Source of the DNA: Bradyrhizobium sp. CCGE-LA001
Lineage (GTDB): Bacteria; Pseudomonadota; Alphaproteobacteria; Rhizobiales; Xanthobacteraceae
Length of the DNA stretch: 64,000 bases
Direction of reading: 5' to 3'
NCBI RefSeq assembly: GCF_000296215.2
Contig: NZ_CP013949.1
Coordinates: 2,721,501 to 2,785,500, forward strand
The notes under the pieces: model-generated
Seen by the model: only the letters and a program-made list of their open reading frames with translations
The model's database searches: none
Told to the model about the DNA's origin: nothing
Program-made: the position numbers and the translations under genes
Part shown: positions 40,526-48,292 of the stretch, piece after piece
How positions within the stretch are numbered: the stretch's first letter is position 1
How the letters are laid out: every line of letters begins with the position of its first letter

Positions 40526-41497
40526 TCATCGAAGTTTCGGGTTGAGCGCGTCGCGCAGCCAATCGCCAAGCAGGTTGATCGACAGGATCAGCGCCGCCAG
40601 CGCGATACCGGGGAAGGCGACGATCCACCATTCGCCTGCGAACAAATAGTTGTTGCCGATCCGGATCAGCGTGCCGAGCGAAGGCATGGTGTCGGGCAGG
40701 CCCACGCCGAGGAAGGACAGCGTTGCCTCGGTGATGATGGCCAGCGCAAGGTTGATCGTGGCGATGACCAGGATCGGACCCATCGTGTTGGGCAGCACGT
40801 GCCGCAACATGATCTTCGGTGCGGGCAGGCCGATCAGCTGCGCGGCGGCTACATAGTCCTTGTTTTTCTCGACCATCACTGAGCTGCGCACCGTGCGGGC
40901 ATAACCCACCCAGAAACTCAGGCCGATCGAGATCACGAGCACGACCAGCATGCTGGTGGCGTCCAAGCGGTTGCCGAGGACCGATTTCGCGATGCCGTTG
41001 ACCAGCAGCGCGATCAGGATGGCGGGGAAAGTGAGCTGCACGTCGGCGATGCGCATGATCACGCCGTCGACCGCGCCGCCGAAATAGCCGGCGATCAGGC
41101 CGAGCGCTATGCCGAGCGCACCGGCGAAGATCACCCCGGCGACACCGACGGCGAGCGAGATGCGCATGCCGTAGAGGATGGCGGAGAACACGTCGCGGCC
41201 CTGTTCGTCGGTGCCGAGCAGGAACGGGCTCTGGCCGTCCGCGGTCCACAGCGGTGAGATCCGCGAATTCATCAATTGCAATTGTGCGGGGTCGAAGGGG
41301 TTCTGAACCGCGAGCCAGTTGGCGAAGATCGCGAGCAGGAAGAACAAGAGCGTGATCGCCGCCGCCACCATGGTGAGCTTGGAGCGGCGGAACGAATAGA
41401 AGAGATCGCTGTCGAGCGCCCGGCTGAACCAGCTCTGGGCGGCACGGTGCGGCTTTGCACTCTGCTCGTCGGAATTGGAAACGACTGCGTCGGACAT
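40526..41497 (-). CDS. Peptide ABC transporter permease (DppC/OppC-like)
   Basis: This 323-residue membrane protein has an N-terminal TM (KLTMVAAAITLLFFLLAIF), the DppC-type LLGTDEQGRDVFSAILYGMRISL motif after it, and the EAA loop VAAAQLIGLPAPKIMLRHVLPN that contacts the ATPases. It should form the channel with the DppB-like protein encoded just upstream, ten bases away. Confidence 0.93.
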   Translation of the reverse strand: MSDAVVSNSDEQSAKPHRAAQSWFSRALDSDLFYSFRRSKLTMVAAAITLLFFLLAIFANWLAVQNPFDPAQLQLMNSRISPLWTADGQSPFLLGTDEQGRDVFSAILYGMRISLAVGVAGVIFAGALGIALGLIAGYFGGAVDGVIMRIADVQLTFPAILIALLVNGIAKSVLGNRLDATSMLVVLVISIGLSFWVGYARTVRSSVMVEKNKDYVAAAQLIGLPAPKIMLRHVLPNTMGPILVIATINLALAIITEATLSFLGVGLPDTMPSLGTLIRIGNNYLFAGEWWIVAFPGIALAALILSINLLGDWLRDALNPKLR

Positions 41498-41507
41498 GCA
41501 GGCTGCC

Positions 41508-42497
41508 CTATGCGGCGCGACCGACGGTCGAGCGCAAGCGCGGATCGACCACGGTGTAGAGGATATCGACCACCAGATTGATGGTGACGAAGATCAGCGA
41601 AACCATCAGCAGGTAGGCGGCCATGATCGGGATATCGACGTTTTGCACGGCCTGCACGAACATAAGTCCCATGCCCGGCCATTGGAACACGGTCTCCGTG
41701 ATGATCGAAAATGCAATAACCGAGCCAAACTGAAGCCCGGCCACCGTGATCACGGGGATCAGCGTGTTCTTCAGCGCATGGCCGAAATGGATGGCGCGGG
41801 TGGTCAGCCCGCGGGCGCGAGCGAAGCGGATATAGTCGGTTCGCAGCACTTCCAGCATCTCTGCGCGCACCAGCCGCATGATCAGGGTCATCTGAAACAA
41901 GCCAAGGGTGATCGAGGGCATGATCAGTGCCTTCAGCCCTGACAGCGTGATCAGGCCCGTCGTCCACCAGCCGAGCTTGACCACCTCACCGCGGCCGAAC
42001 GAGGGCAACCAGCCCAGTGTGACCGCGAACAGATAGATCAGGAGAATGCCGATCAGGAAGGTCGGCAGCGAGATGCCGATCAGCGACACCGCCTGGAATA
42101 GCTTGGCGAGCACGGTGTCGCGTCTCAGCGCCGAATAGACGCCCATCAGGATGCCGAGCACCATCGCAAAGACGGTCGCGCAGATTGCGAGTTCGAGGGT
42201 CGCGGGCATCCGCTCCATCAACAACGTCGAGACCGGCTGGCGGAACTGGTAGGAGACGCCGAACTTGAACTGAACGGCATCGGCGAAATAGCGCACGAAC
42301 TGGACCGGCACGGGATCGTCGAGGCCGAGCGACTTGCGCACGGCTGCGCGCTCGGCCGCAGGCGTGTCGATCGAGACGATCTGGTTGACGGGGTCGCCGG
42401 CGAAGCGGAACATCGAGAACGCGATGATGCCGACGGCGAACATGACGCCGATGGCCTGAATGGCGCGGCGAAGAGTGAAAGCGAGCATGCCTTCCAC
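41508..42497 (-). CDS. Peptide ABC transporter permease (DppB/OppB-like)
   Basis: This 329-residue permease begins with the family's TM1 and linker (LRRAIQAIGVMFAVGIIAFSMFRFAGDPV) and has the EAA loop DYIRFARARGLTTRAIHFGHALKN near residue 210. The chosen start is GTG at 42497 with AAGG upstream; ATG at 42488 is possible, but its GGAAGG is too close. A strong hairpin separates it from the binding-protein gene. Confidence 0.92.
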   Translation of the reverse strand: MEGMLAFTLRRAIQAIGVMFAVGIIAFSMFRFAGDPVNQIVSIDTPAAERAAVRKSLGLDDPVPVQFVRYFADAVQFKFGVSYQFRQPVSTLLMERMPATLELAICATVFAMVLGILMGVYSALRRDTVLAKLFQAVSLIGISLPTFLIGILLIYLFAVTLGWLPSFGRGEVVKLGWWTTGLITLSGLKALIMPSITLGLFQMTLIMRLVRAEMLEVLRTDYIRFARARGLTTRAIHFGHALKNTLIPVITVAGLQFGSVIAFSIITETVFQWPGMGLMFVQAVQNVDIPIMAAYLLMVSLIFVTINLVVDILYTVVDPRLRSTVGRAA

Positions 42498-42547
42498 TGA
42501 CCTTGGGTGTGCGTGCGGCTGACGTCCTTGTCAGCCGGAAAAGGAAA

Positions 42548-42576
42548 GGTCCCGGACGCCTAACGCTTCCGGGACC
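42548..42576 (-). terminator. Intercistronic hairpin after the binding-protein gene
   Basis: GGTCCCGGA and TCCGGGACC form a perfect 9-bp stem with an 11-base loop, 17 bases after the binding-protein stop on the minus strand, followed by pyrimidine-rich TTTCCTTTTCC. Such hairpins between the first gene and the permeases of ABC operons usually protect the upstream message or partly stop transcription, so that more binding protein is made. Confidence 0.7.
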
Positions 42577-42592
42577 TCGTGTTCAACGGACG

Positions 42593-44188
42593 CTATTCCT
42601 TTTTGGTCGCCCAATGGAACATGACCAGATTGTCGGCACGTTGCGGCAGGTTGACCTTCTTCGATACGCCCCAGGCCAGAGCCTGCTGGTGCAGCGGGAT
42701 GTAGGCCCAATCCTTGATGCTGATTTCATACGCCTGCTTGATCAGCTGGTTGCGTTTGGAGGTGTCGGTTTCAACCAGCACTTTGTCCGTGATGGCGTCG
42801 AACTCCTTGTTGCAATAGCCGCCGAGATTGGCCTCGCCACGCGAAGATTTCGCATCGTCGCGGCAGCCCATGATGTCATAGAGCACGTTGTGGGAATCCA
42901 TCGTGCTCGGCGTCCAGCCCAAGAGGTAGAACGAGGTCTGGTAGTTGCCCTGCTTCAAGACCTTGGCGAAATATTGAGCCTTCGGCTGCGCCAGCAGATT
43001 GATCTTGACGCCGATGCGGGCAAGCATGCCAACCACGGCCTGGCAGATCGCGGCGTCGTTGACGTAGCGATCGTTCGGACAATCCATGGTGACCTCGAAG
43101 CCGTCGGGATAGCCGGCCTCCGTCAGGAGCTTCTTGGCGCCGTCAGGGTCGAATTTCGGCCGCGTGAAGTCCTTGGAGAGCACGAACAATTCCGGGGCGA
43201 TCATCAGCGCCGACGGTGTCGACAATCCGCGCATCACGCGCGTCTTGATCAGCTCGATGTCGATCGCCTTGTAGAAGGCCTCGCGGACGCGGACGTCCTT
43301 GAACGGATTCTTTCCCTTGACGTTGGAGTAGAGCAATTCGTCGCGGGTCTGGTCGAAGCCGAGGAAGATGGTGCGTAGCTCCGGCCCTTTCAGGACCTGC
43401 GCGTTCGGGCTGGAATCGACGCGGGAAATATCTTGGATCGGCACCGGCTCGATGACGTCGACTTCGCCCGACAGCAGCGCGGCGACGCGGGTCGCGTCGG
43501 AAGAGATCGGGGTGAAGATGATCTCCTTCAAATTACCTTCCACCTTGCCCCAATAGTTGGGGTTGGCCTTGAATACGGTCTTCACGCCGGGCTGATGGCT
43601 TTCGATCATGAAGGGGCCGGTGCCATTTTCATTGAGCGAGGCGTAGCTCGGCGTGGTCGCCGCGACCGGAGTCGGATCGACGACGTTGTTCGCCTCCGCC
43701 CATTTCTTGTCCATGATGTACCAAACATCCCACGAGTTATGCAGGATGGGGTTGGGCGAGGGCAGGATGAAGTCGACGGTGTAATCGTCGACCTTGACGA
43801 CCTTGACGTCGGCTGCAAGGCGGGTCTGCATATTGGACCCCTTCTTGCGAACGCGATCCGCGGAAAACAGCACATCGTCGGCGGTGAAGGGATCGCCGTT
43901 GTGGAATTTCACGCCCTTGCGCAAATGGAAGCGCCAGCGGGTCGGCTCCGGAGTTTCCCAGCTTTCCGCCAGCGCCGGAATGATCTTGAGATCCTTGTCG
44001 CGCGCGGTCAGGCCTTGATAGACGTGGCCGAGGTGGGCGTGGGTGGTGCTTTCGTTAAGGGTATAAGGATCGAGCGACTTCAGGTCACCCTGGTTGGCAT
44101 AGCGCAGCGTCTGGCTCAATGCCGGCGAGACCGACAACGCAAGCGCACCGGCGAGCGTCGCCGCAAACAGACTTCGACCTACTGACAT
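42593..44188 (-). CDS. Peptide ABC transporter substrate-binding protein (family 5)
   Basis: The ATG complementary to 44186-44188 is chosen because GGAGAGGGTCAAGA precedes it and a signal peptide follows (MSVGRSLFAATLAGALALSV...ALS); a longer open frame to 44482 is unsupported. The 531-residue mature type is clear from LRYANQGDLKSLDPYTLNES, WRFHLRKGVKFHNGDPFTADDV and VREAFYKAID, the hallmarks of SBP_bac_5 proteins that bind peptides, glutathione or opines. It is the first gene of the operon. Confidence 0.93.
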   Translation of the reverse strand: MSVGRSLFAATLAGALALSVSPALSQTLRYANQGDLKSLDPYTLNESTTHAHLGHVYQGLTARDKDLKIIPALAESWETPEPTRWRFHLRKGVKFHNGDPFTADDVLFSADRVRKKGSNMQTRLAADVKVVKVDDYTVDFILPSPNPILHNSWDVWYIMDKKWAEANNVVDPTPVAATTPSYASLNENGTGPFMIESHQPGVKTVFKANPNYWGKVEGNLKEIIFTPISSDATRVAALLSGEVDVIEPVPIQDISRVDSSPNAQVLKGPELRTIFLGFDQTRDELLYSNVKGKNPFKDVRVREAFYKAIDIELIKTRVMRGLSTPSALMIAPELFVLSKDFTRPKFDPDGAKKLLTEAGYPDGFEVTMDCPNDRYVNDAAICQAVVGMLARIGVKINLLAQPKAQYFAKVLKQGNYQTSFYLLGWTPSTMDSHNVLYDIMGCRDDAKSSRGEANLGGYCNKEFDAITDKVLVETDTSKRNQLIKQAYEISIKDWAYIPLHQQALAWGVSKKVNLPQRADNLVMFHWATKKE

Positions 44189-44493
44189 TCTTGACCCTCT
44201 CCACACTGCCGTGCCGATGATTTTTGATTTGTTCGGCCGGCCGATGAATCCATGTTGCCCAGAGTTCTCGACCCGTGCAAGCGCCATCCAGCAAGGAACG
44301 CGCCAAAGTTGCGCCGCTGTGCAGCAATGCTGGTCATGCCGCTGGGCATAGAGGACTTGCGGCTTTCGACTTTGGTTGACCATACTTGGCCGATTGCGGG
44401 CGGGACATGTCGGGCCGGGATCAGGTCGCTTGCGTCGTACCACAAGTCGCGGCGATACTGCGACAGGCCGCTCGAATCTCATCCGGAGGGGAT
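44189..44493. other. Divergent intergenic region
   Basis: These 305 bases separate the peptide-transporter operon (minus) from the DUF6489-like gene (plus) and must carry promoters for both. No convincing operator palindrome, terminator or extra gene was seen. Confidence 0.5.
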
Positions 44494-44751
44494 ATGAAAG
44501 TTAACATTGAAATCGACTGCACCCCTCTGGAGGCCCGCCAATTCTTCGGTTTGCCCGATGTGGCACCGATGCAGACGGCGGTGATGGAGAAGCTGCAGCA
44601 GCAGGTGCTGAGCAACATCGAGAAGGTCTCGCCGGAATCGCTGATTCAGAGCTGGTTCACCTTCGATCCGAAGATTGCCGAGCGGTTTCAGGACATGTTC
44701 GTCACGATGGCGGGCCTCGGTGGCACGCGCAGCAGCGACAAGAAGAAATAG
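44494..44751 (+). CDS. Small DUF6489-like protein
   Basis: ATG 44494 follows GGAGGGGAT and gives 85 residues: MKVNIEIDCTPLEARQFFGLPDV..., then a helical stretch and a Lys-rich end. The N-terminal pattern (beta strand, CTP-EAR-F-GLPDV) fits the DUF6489 family as I remember it. Function unknown. Its stop shares one base with the GTG start of an alpha/beta hydrolase, so the two are co-translated and probably work together, within a lipid-related gene run. Confidence 0.7.
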   Translation: MKVNIEIDCTPLEARQFFGLPDVAPMQTAVMEKLQQQVLSNIEKVSPESLIQSWFTFDPKIAERFQDMFVTMAGLGGTRSSDKKK

Positions 44752-45551
44752 TGTCGCCCGGACGGGACGGGACGCTGGAAGAGGGCCGGCTTCGTCCGCC
44801 ACCTTTCGGCCTGCTGTTGGCCGAGGCGCGCGGCTTGTTCGAGCTCAACGCGAGCCTGCTGCTCTCGCCGTTCCTGATGCGGGCGCCGAGGGGCGACGGC
44901 CATCCGGTGCTGGCATTGCCGGGGTTCCTCGCCAGCGACCTGTCGATGGCGCCGATGCGACGCTATCTCAGCGAGCTCGGTCATGAGGCACATGCCTGGC
45001 GGATGGGCCGCAATCTCGGCGGGGTGGCACGGATGCGGGATTCTCTGCGGTCGCGCCTGGCCGAGATCCACACCGCCACGGGACACAAAGTGAGCCTGGT
45101 CGGATGGAGCCTCGGCGGCGTCTACGCGCGCGATCTCGCGCTTTGGGCGCCCGACATGGTGCGTTATGTCGTGACGCTCGGCAGCCCCTTCGCCAACGAC
45201 GTGCGGGCGACCCACGCGACGCGGCTCTACGAGGCGATGTCCGGCGAGCGGGTTGAAGATTTGGCCGCGTTGCGCGAGGCGATCGCCGGGGACCTGCCGG
45301 TGCCGACGACATCGATCTATTCGCGCGCCGACGGTGTCGTCAACTGGCGGACCTGCCTGCTGCGCCCGTCCGACCGCGCCGAGAACATCGAGGTGCACCT
45401 GGCGAGCCATATCGGGCTCGGCGTGAACCCCGCAGCGCTGTGGGCCGTGGCGGACCGCCTGGCGCAGCCGGAGGGGGAATTCGCGCCATTTGACCGGGCC
45501 GGGCCGTTTGCCATTGCATATGCCCCGGCGGAACAGGCAGTATCGGCCTGA
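44751..45551 (+). CDS. Alpha/beta hydrolase (GWSLGG type)
   Basis: This 266-residue protein starts at GTG overlapping the previous stop. HPVLALPGFLASD is the oxyanion-side strand, SLVGWSLGGVYARDLA (about residues 113-128) is the nucleophile elbow with its Ser, YSRADGVVNW holds the expected acidic residue and SHIGLG the catalytic His. It is paralogous to the hydrolase at 57760. Lipase or thioesterase activity on acyl substrates is plausible given the WS/DGAT gene that follows, but this is inference. Confidence 0.85.
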   Translation: MSPGRDGTLEEGRLRPPPFGLLLAEARGLFELNASLLLSPFLMRAPRGDGHPVLALPGFLASDLSMAPMRRYLSELGHEAHAWRMGRNLGGVARMRDSLRSRLAEIHTATGHKVSLVGWSLGGVYARDLALWAPDMVRYVVTLGSPFANDVRATHATRLYEAMSGERVEDLAALREAIAGDLPVPTTSIYSRADGVVNWRTCLLRPSDRAENIEVHLASHIGLGVNPAALWAVADRLAQPEGEFAPFDRAGPFAIAYAPAEQAVSA

Positions 45552-45598
45552 CGAGAAGCGCCACCAAGGCGACCGTCGAAATCTTGCGGGAGGGAACT

Positions 45599-47149
45599 AT
45601 GGCTGACGGTAAGAAGCTGTCGTCACTGGACGCGTCGTTTCTCTATCTGGAAACGCCGGAAATGCCGATGCATGTCGGAAGCATGGCGATCTTTCGCCTG
45701 CCCGACGATTACAAGGGCGACTTCTTCGAAGACTTCAAGGCGATGATCGTCTCGCGCCTGCACATCGCGCCGATCCTCAAAGCACGCCTGGAGAAGGCGC
45801 CGCTTGACATCGATCATCCCTCCTGGGTCGAGGACGACCAGTTCGACATCGACCGTCACATCTTCCGCGCCAGCCTGCCGCAGCCGCGCGACCGCGCCAC
45901 GCTCGAGCGCATCGTCGGCTGGATGCATGCCAAGCTGCTTAACCGCGCACGCCCGCTCTGGGAGTTTTACGTGTTCGAGGGCATGAAGGACAACGAGGTC
46001 GGGCTCTATTCCAAGATGCATCATGCCGCCATCGACGGCGGCGCCGGTGCGGCGCTGACCAACATGATCTACGACATCTCGCCGATCCCGCGGCAGGTCG
46101 ATCCGCCGATGGCGGGAGCGAAGCCGGGGCAGGAGCCGCGCGACATCGCTGCGAACCTGCTCGATTCCTATCAGCAGCTGTTCAGCCAGCCGCTGGACGC
46201 TTCGCAGGTGGCGAAGAACCTGCAACTGCCCCGCACTGGCAAGAGCGACATCGGCTCGATCCTGTTCGACAATGCAATGTACCAGATCGAGAGCGCTGTG
46301 CGCTTTGCCGGCAACATCCCGACCGTGCTCAAAAGCGTGTCCGACGTGCTCGGCAAGGTCGCCGATCCCAAGTCGCGCGAGAGCCTCGCCAGCATGGTGT
46401 CGCCGCCGACCATGCTCAACAAGACCATCTCCTCGGAGCGCAGCTTCGCCGGCGTGTCGATCTCGCTGTCGCGATCCAAGGCGCTGGCCAAGCAGGCCGG
46501 CGGCAAGCTCAATGACGTCGTGCTGGCGCTCGCCTCCGGCGTGGTCCGCCGCTATCTCCGGCAATACGGCACCCTGCCGGCGAAATCCCTGACCGCCGCC
46601 GTGCCTATCTCGCTGCGCGAGGAGGGCAACACCGAGGCCAACAACCAGGTGTTCGGCATGATCTGCTCGATCGCGACCAACATCGACGATCCCAAGGCGC
46701 GGCTCGAGGCCATCATCGCGCAATCCACCAAATCCAAGGAGATGTCGCACCCGCTGCGGGCGCTGATGCCGCAGGTCTCCAACATCTCAATGCTGGGTGC
46801 GCCGATCATGGTGCAGATCCTGGCGCTGCTCTACAGCCGCTCGAACCTGTCCGACGTGCTGCCGCCGGCCGCCAACATCACGGTGTCCAACGTGCCGGGA
46901 CCGCGGCAGACGCTCTACGCGGCGGGCGCAGAGCTCTTGCACATCTTCCCGGTGTCGATCTCGACCCACGGGCAGGCGCTCAACATCACCGTGCAGAGCT
47001 ATCGCGACCAACTCGACTTCGGCTTCATCGTGGGCGCCAACATCATTCCGCATGTGCAGGTGATGTGCGACATGCTGCCGGAAGAGTTCGCCGCGCTAGA
47101 GGCGGCCTACGCGCCGCCGGCCGCGGACATCAAGGGCGCTGCCGAGTAG
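45599..47149 (+). CDS. Wax ester synthase/diacylglycerol acyltransferase (WS/DGAT)
   Basis: ATG 45599 with GGGAGGGAACT upstream gives 516 residues. LSSLDASFLYLETPEMPMHVGS is the family start, and the catalytic HHxxxDG motif is present as MHHAAIDGG (about residues 139-147). C-terminal NITVSNVPGP (about 427-436) is also conserved. These bacterial enzymes esterify acyl-CoA with diacylglycerol or fatty alcohols at the membrane to make storage lipid. A hydrolase gene precedes it and an epoxide-hydrolase-like gene follows nine bases downstream. Confidence 0.93.
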   Translation: MADGKKLSSLDASFLYLETPEMPMHVGSMAIFRLPDDYKGDFFEDFKAMIVSRLHIAPILKARLEKAPLDIDHPSWVEDDQFDIDRHIFRASLPQPRDRATLERIVGWMHAKLLNRARPLWEFYVFEGMKDNEVGLYSKMHHAAIDGGAGAALTNMIYDISPIPRQVDPPMAGAKPGQEPRDIAANLLDSYQQLFSQPLDASQVAKNLQLPRTGKSDIGSILFDNAMYQIESAVRFAGNIPTVLKSVSDVLGKVADPKSRESLASMVSPPTMLNKTISSERSFAGVSISLSRSKALAKQAGGKLNDVVLALASGVVRRYLRQYGTLPAKSLTAAVPISLREEGNTEANNQVFGMICSIATNIDDPKARLEAIIAQSTKSKEMSHPLRALMPQVSNISMLGAPIMVQILALLYSRSNLSDVLPPAANITVSNVPGPRQTLYAAGAELLHIFPVSISTHGQALNITVQSYRDQLDFGFIVGANIIPHVQVMCDMLPEEFAALEAAYAPPAADIKGAAE

Positions 47150-47158
47150 GAGTTCGTG

Positions 47159-48154
47159 ATGATTGAAATGCCGCCGCTCAAGTTCGCGACGACGAACGGA
47201 ATTCGCATGGGCTATTACGAAGCGGGCCCGGCCAACGACAAGCCGCCGGTCGTGCTGTGCCACGGCTGGCCCGAACTCGCCTTCTCCTGGCGCCACCAGA
47301 TCAAGGCGCTGAGCGAAGCCGGCATCCGCGTGATCGCGCCCGACCAGCGCGGCTATGGCGCGTCCGATCGGCCCGAGCCGGTCGAGGACTACGACATGGA
47401 GCATTTGACCGGCGATCTCGTCGGTCTGCTCGATCATCTCGGGATCGATAAGGCGATCTTCGTCGGCCACGACTGGGGCGGCTTCGTCGTCTGGCAGATG
47501 CCGTTGCGGCATCCCGCGCGCGTCGCCGGGGTGGTCGGCGTCAACACGCCGCATTGGGACCGTGCGCCGGCGGACCCGATCGCGCTGTTCCGCCAGCGCT
47601 TCGGCGACCAGATGTACATCGTCCAGTTCCAAGATCCCGCCCGCGAGCCGGACAGGATATTCAGCAGCCGCGTCGAAGAAACCTTTGATGCCTTCATGCG
47701 CAAGCCGGTCGCGCGGCCGGCCGGTACGCCGGCCGAAGAACCGATTGCCGGCGTCGGTGCTTCGCCCCGGATCAACCTGGCCTTTCCGCAGATGATCGCG
47801 AATTACGACGCCAAGCATGATCCGCGGATGCCGATCCTGTCGGCCGATGAGAAGAAGGTGTTCGTCGATACATTCACGAAAACCGGCTTCACCGGCGGCA
47901 TCAACTGGTATCGCAACTTTACCCGCAATTGGGAGCGGTCGAAGGAATTGGACCATCACGTCCACGTGCCATCATTGATGATCATGGCCGAGAACGATGC
48001 CGTGCTGCCGCCATCGGCGGCCGACGGCATGGAAAAGCTGATCGGCGATCTCGAGAAGTATCTGGTGAAGGACAGCGGCCATTGGACGCAGCAGGAGAAG
48101 CCGGAAGAGGTCAGCGCCAAGCTGATCGAATGGCGTAGAAGGCGGTTTGGCTAA
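47159..48154 (+). CDS. Epoxide hydrolase-like alpha/beta hydrolase
   Basis: ATG 47159 (AGGAG six bases before it; GTG 47156 is an alternative) gives 331 residues. CHGWPELAFSWRHQ carries the HGxP oxyanion motif, FVGHDWGGFVVW has an Asp nucleophile rather than Ser, and KDSGHWTQQEKPEEV holds the catalytic His. Asp in the elbow with HGWP marks epoxide hydrolases and related dehalogenases. It lies between WS/DGAT and a self-sufficient P450 that could make epoxides from fatty acids, so the two may act in sequence (inference). Confidence 0.87.
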   Translation: MIEMPPLKFATTNGIRMGYYEAGPANDKPPVVLCHGWPELAFSWRHQIKALSEAGIRVIAPDQRGYGASDRPEPVEDYDMEHLTGDLVGLLDHLGIDKAIFVGHDWGGFVVWQMPLRHPARVAGVVGVNTPHWDRAPADPIALFRQRFGDQMYIVQFQDPAREPDRIFSSRVEETFDAFMRKPVARPAGTPAEEPIAGVGASPRINLAFPQMIANYDAKHDPRMPILSADEKKVFVDTFTKTGFTGGINWYRNFTRNWERSKELDHHVHVPSLMIMAENDAVLPPSAADGMEKLIGDLEKYLVKDSGHWTQQEKPEEVSAKLIEWRRRRFG

Positions 48155-48170
48155 TCCGTCATTGCAAGCT

Positions 48171-48258
48171 CGTCATTGCGAGGAGCGAAGTGACGAAGCA
48201 ATCCAGACCTGCCACAGCGGAAACATCTCTGGATTGCTTCGCTTCGCTCGCAATGACG
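48171..48258. repeat. REP-like palindromic element, family A, copy 3
   Basis: CGTCATTGCGAGG ... CGCTCGCAATGACG, preceded at 48157 by a partial second start (CGTCATTGCAAGCT). It ends 34 bases before the P450-reductase start codon. Confidence 0.9.
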
Positions 48259-48292
48259 GCGGTGAATATTGAGGCAGGGGGAAGCACTTTTA

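Noticed and set aside
44189..44482. N-terminal extension of the peptide-binding protein
   Set aside because: The ATG at 44188 has a strong ribosome binding site and starts a signal peptide; the extension would hide it.
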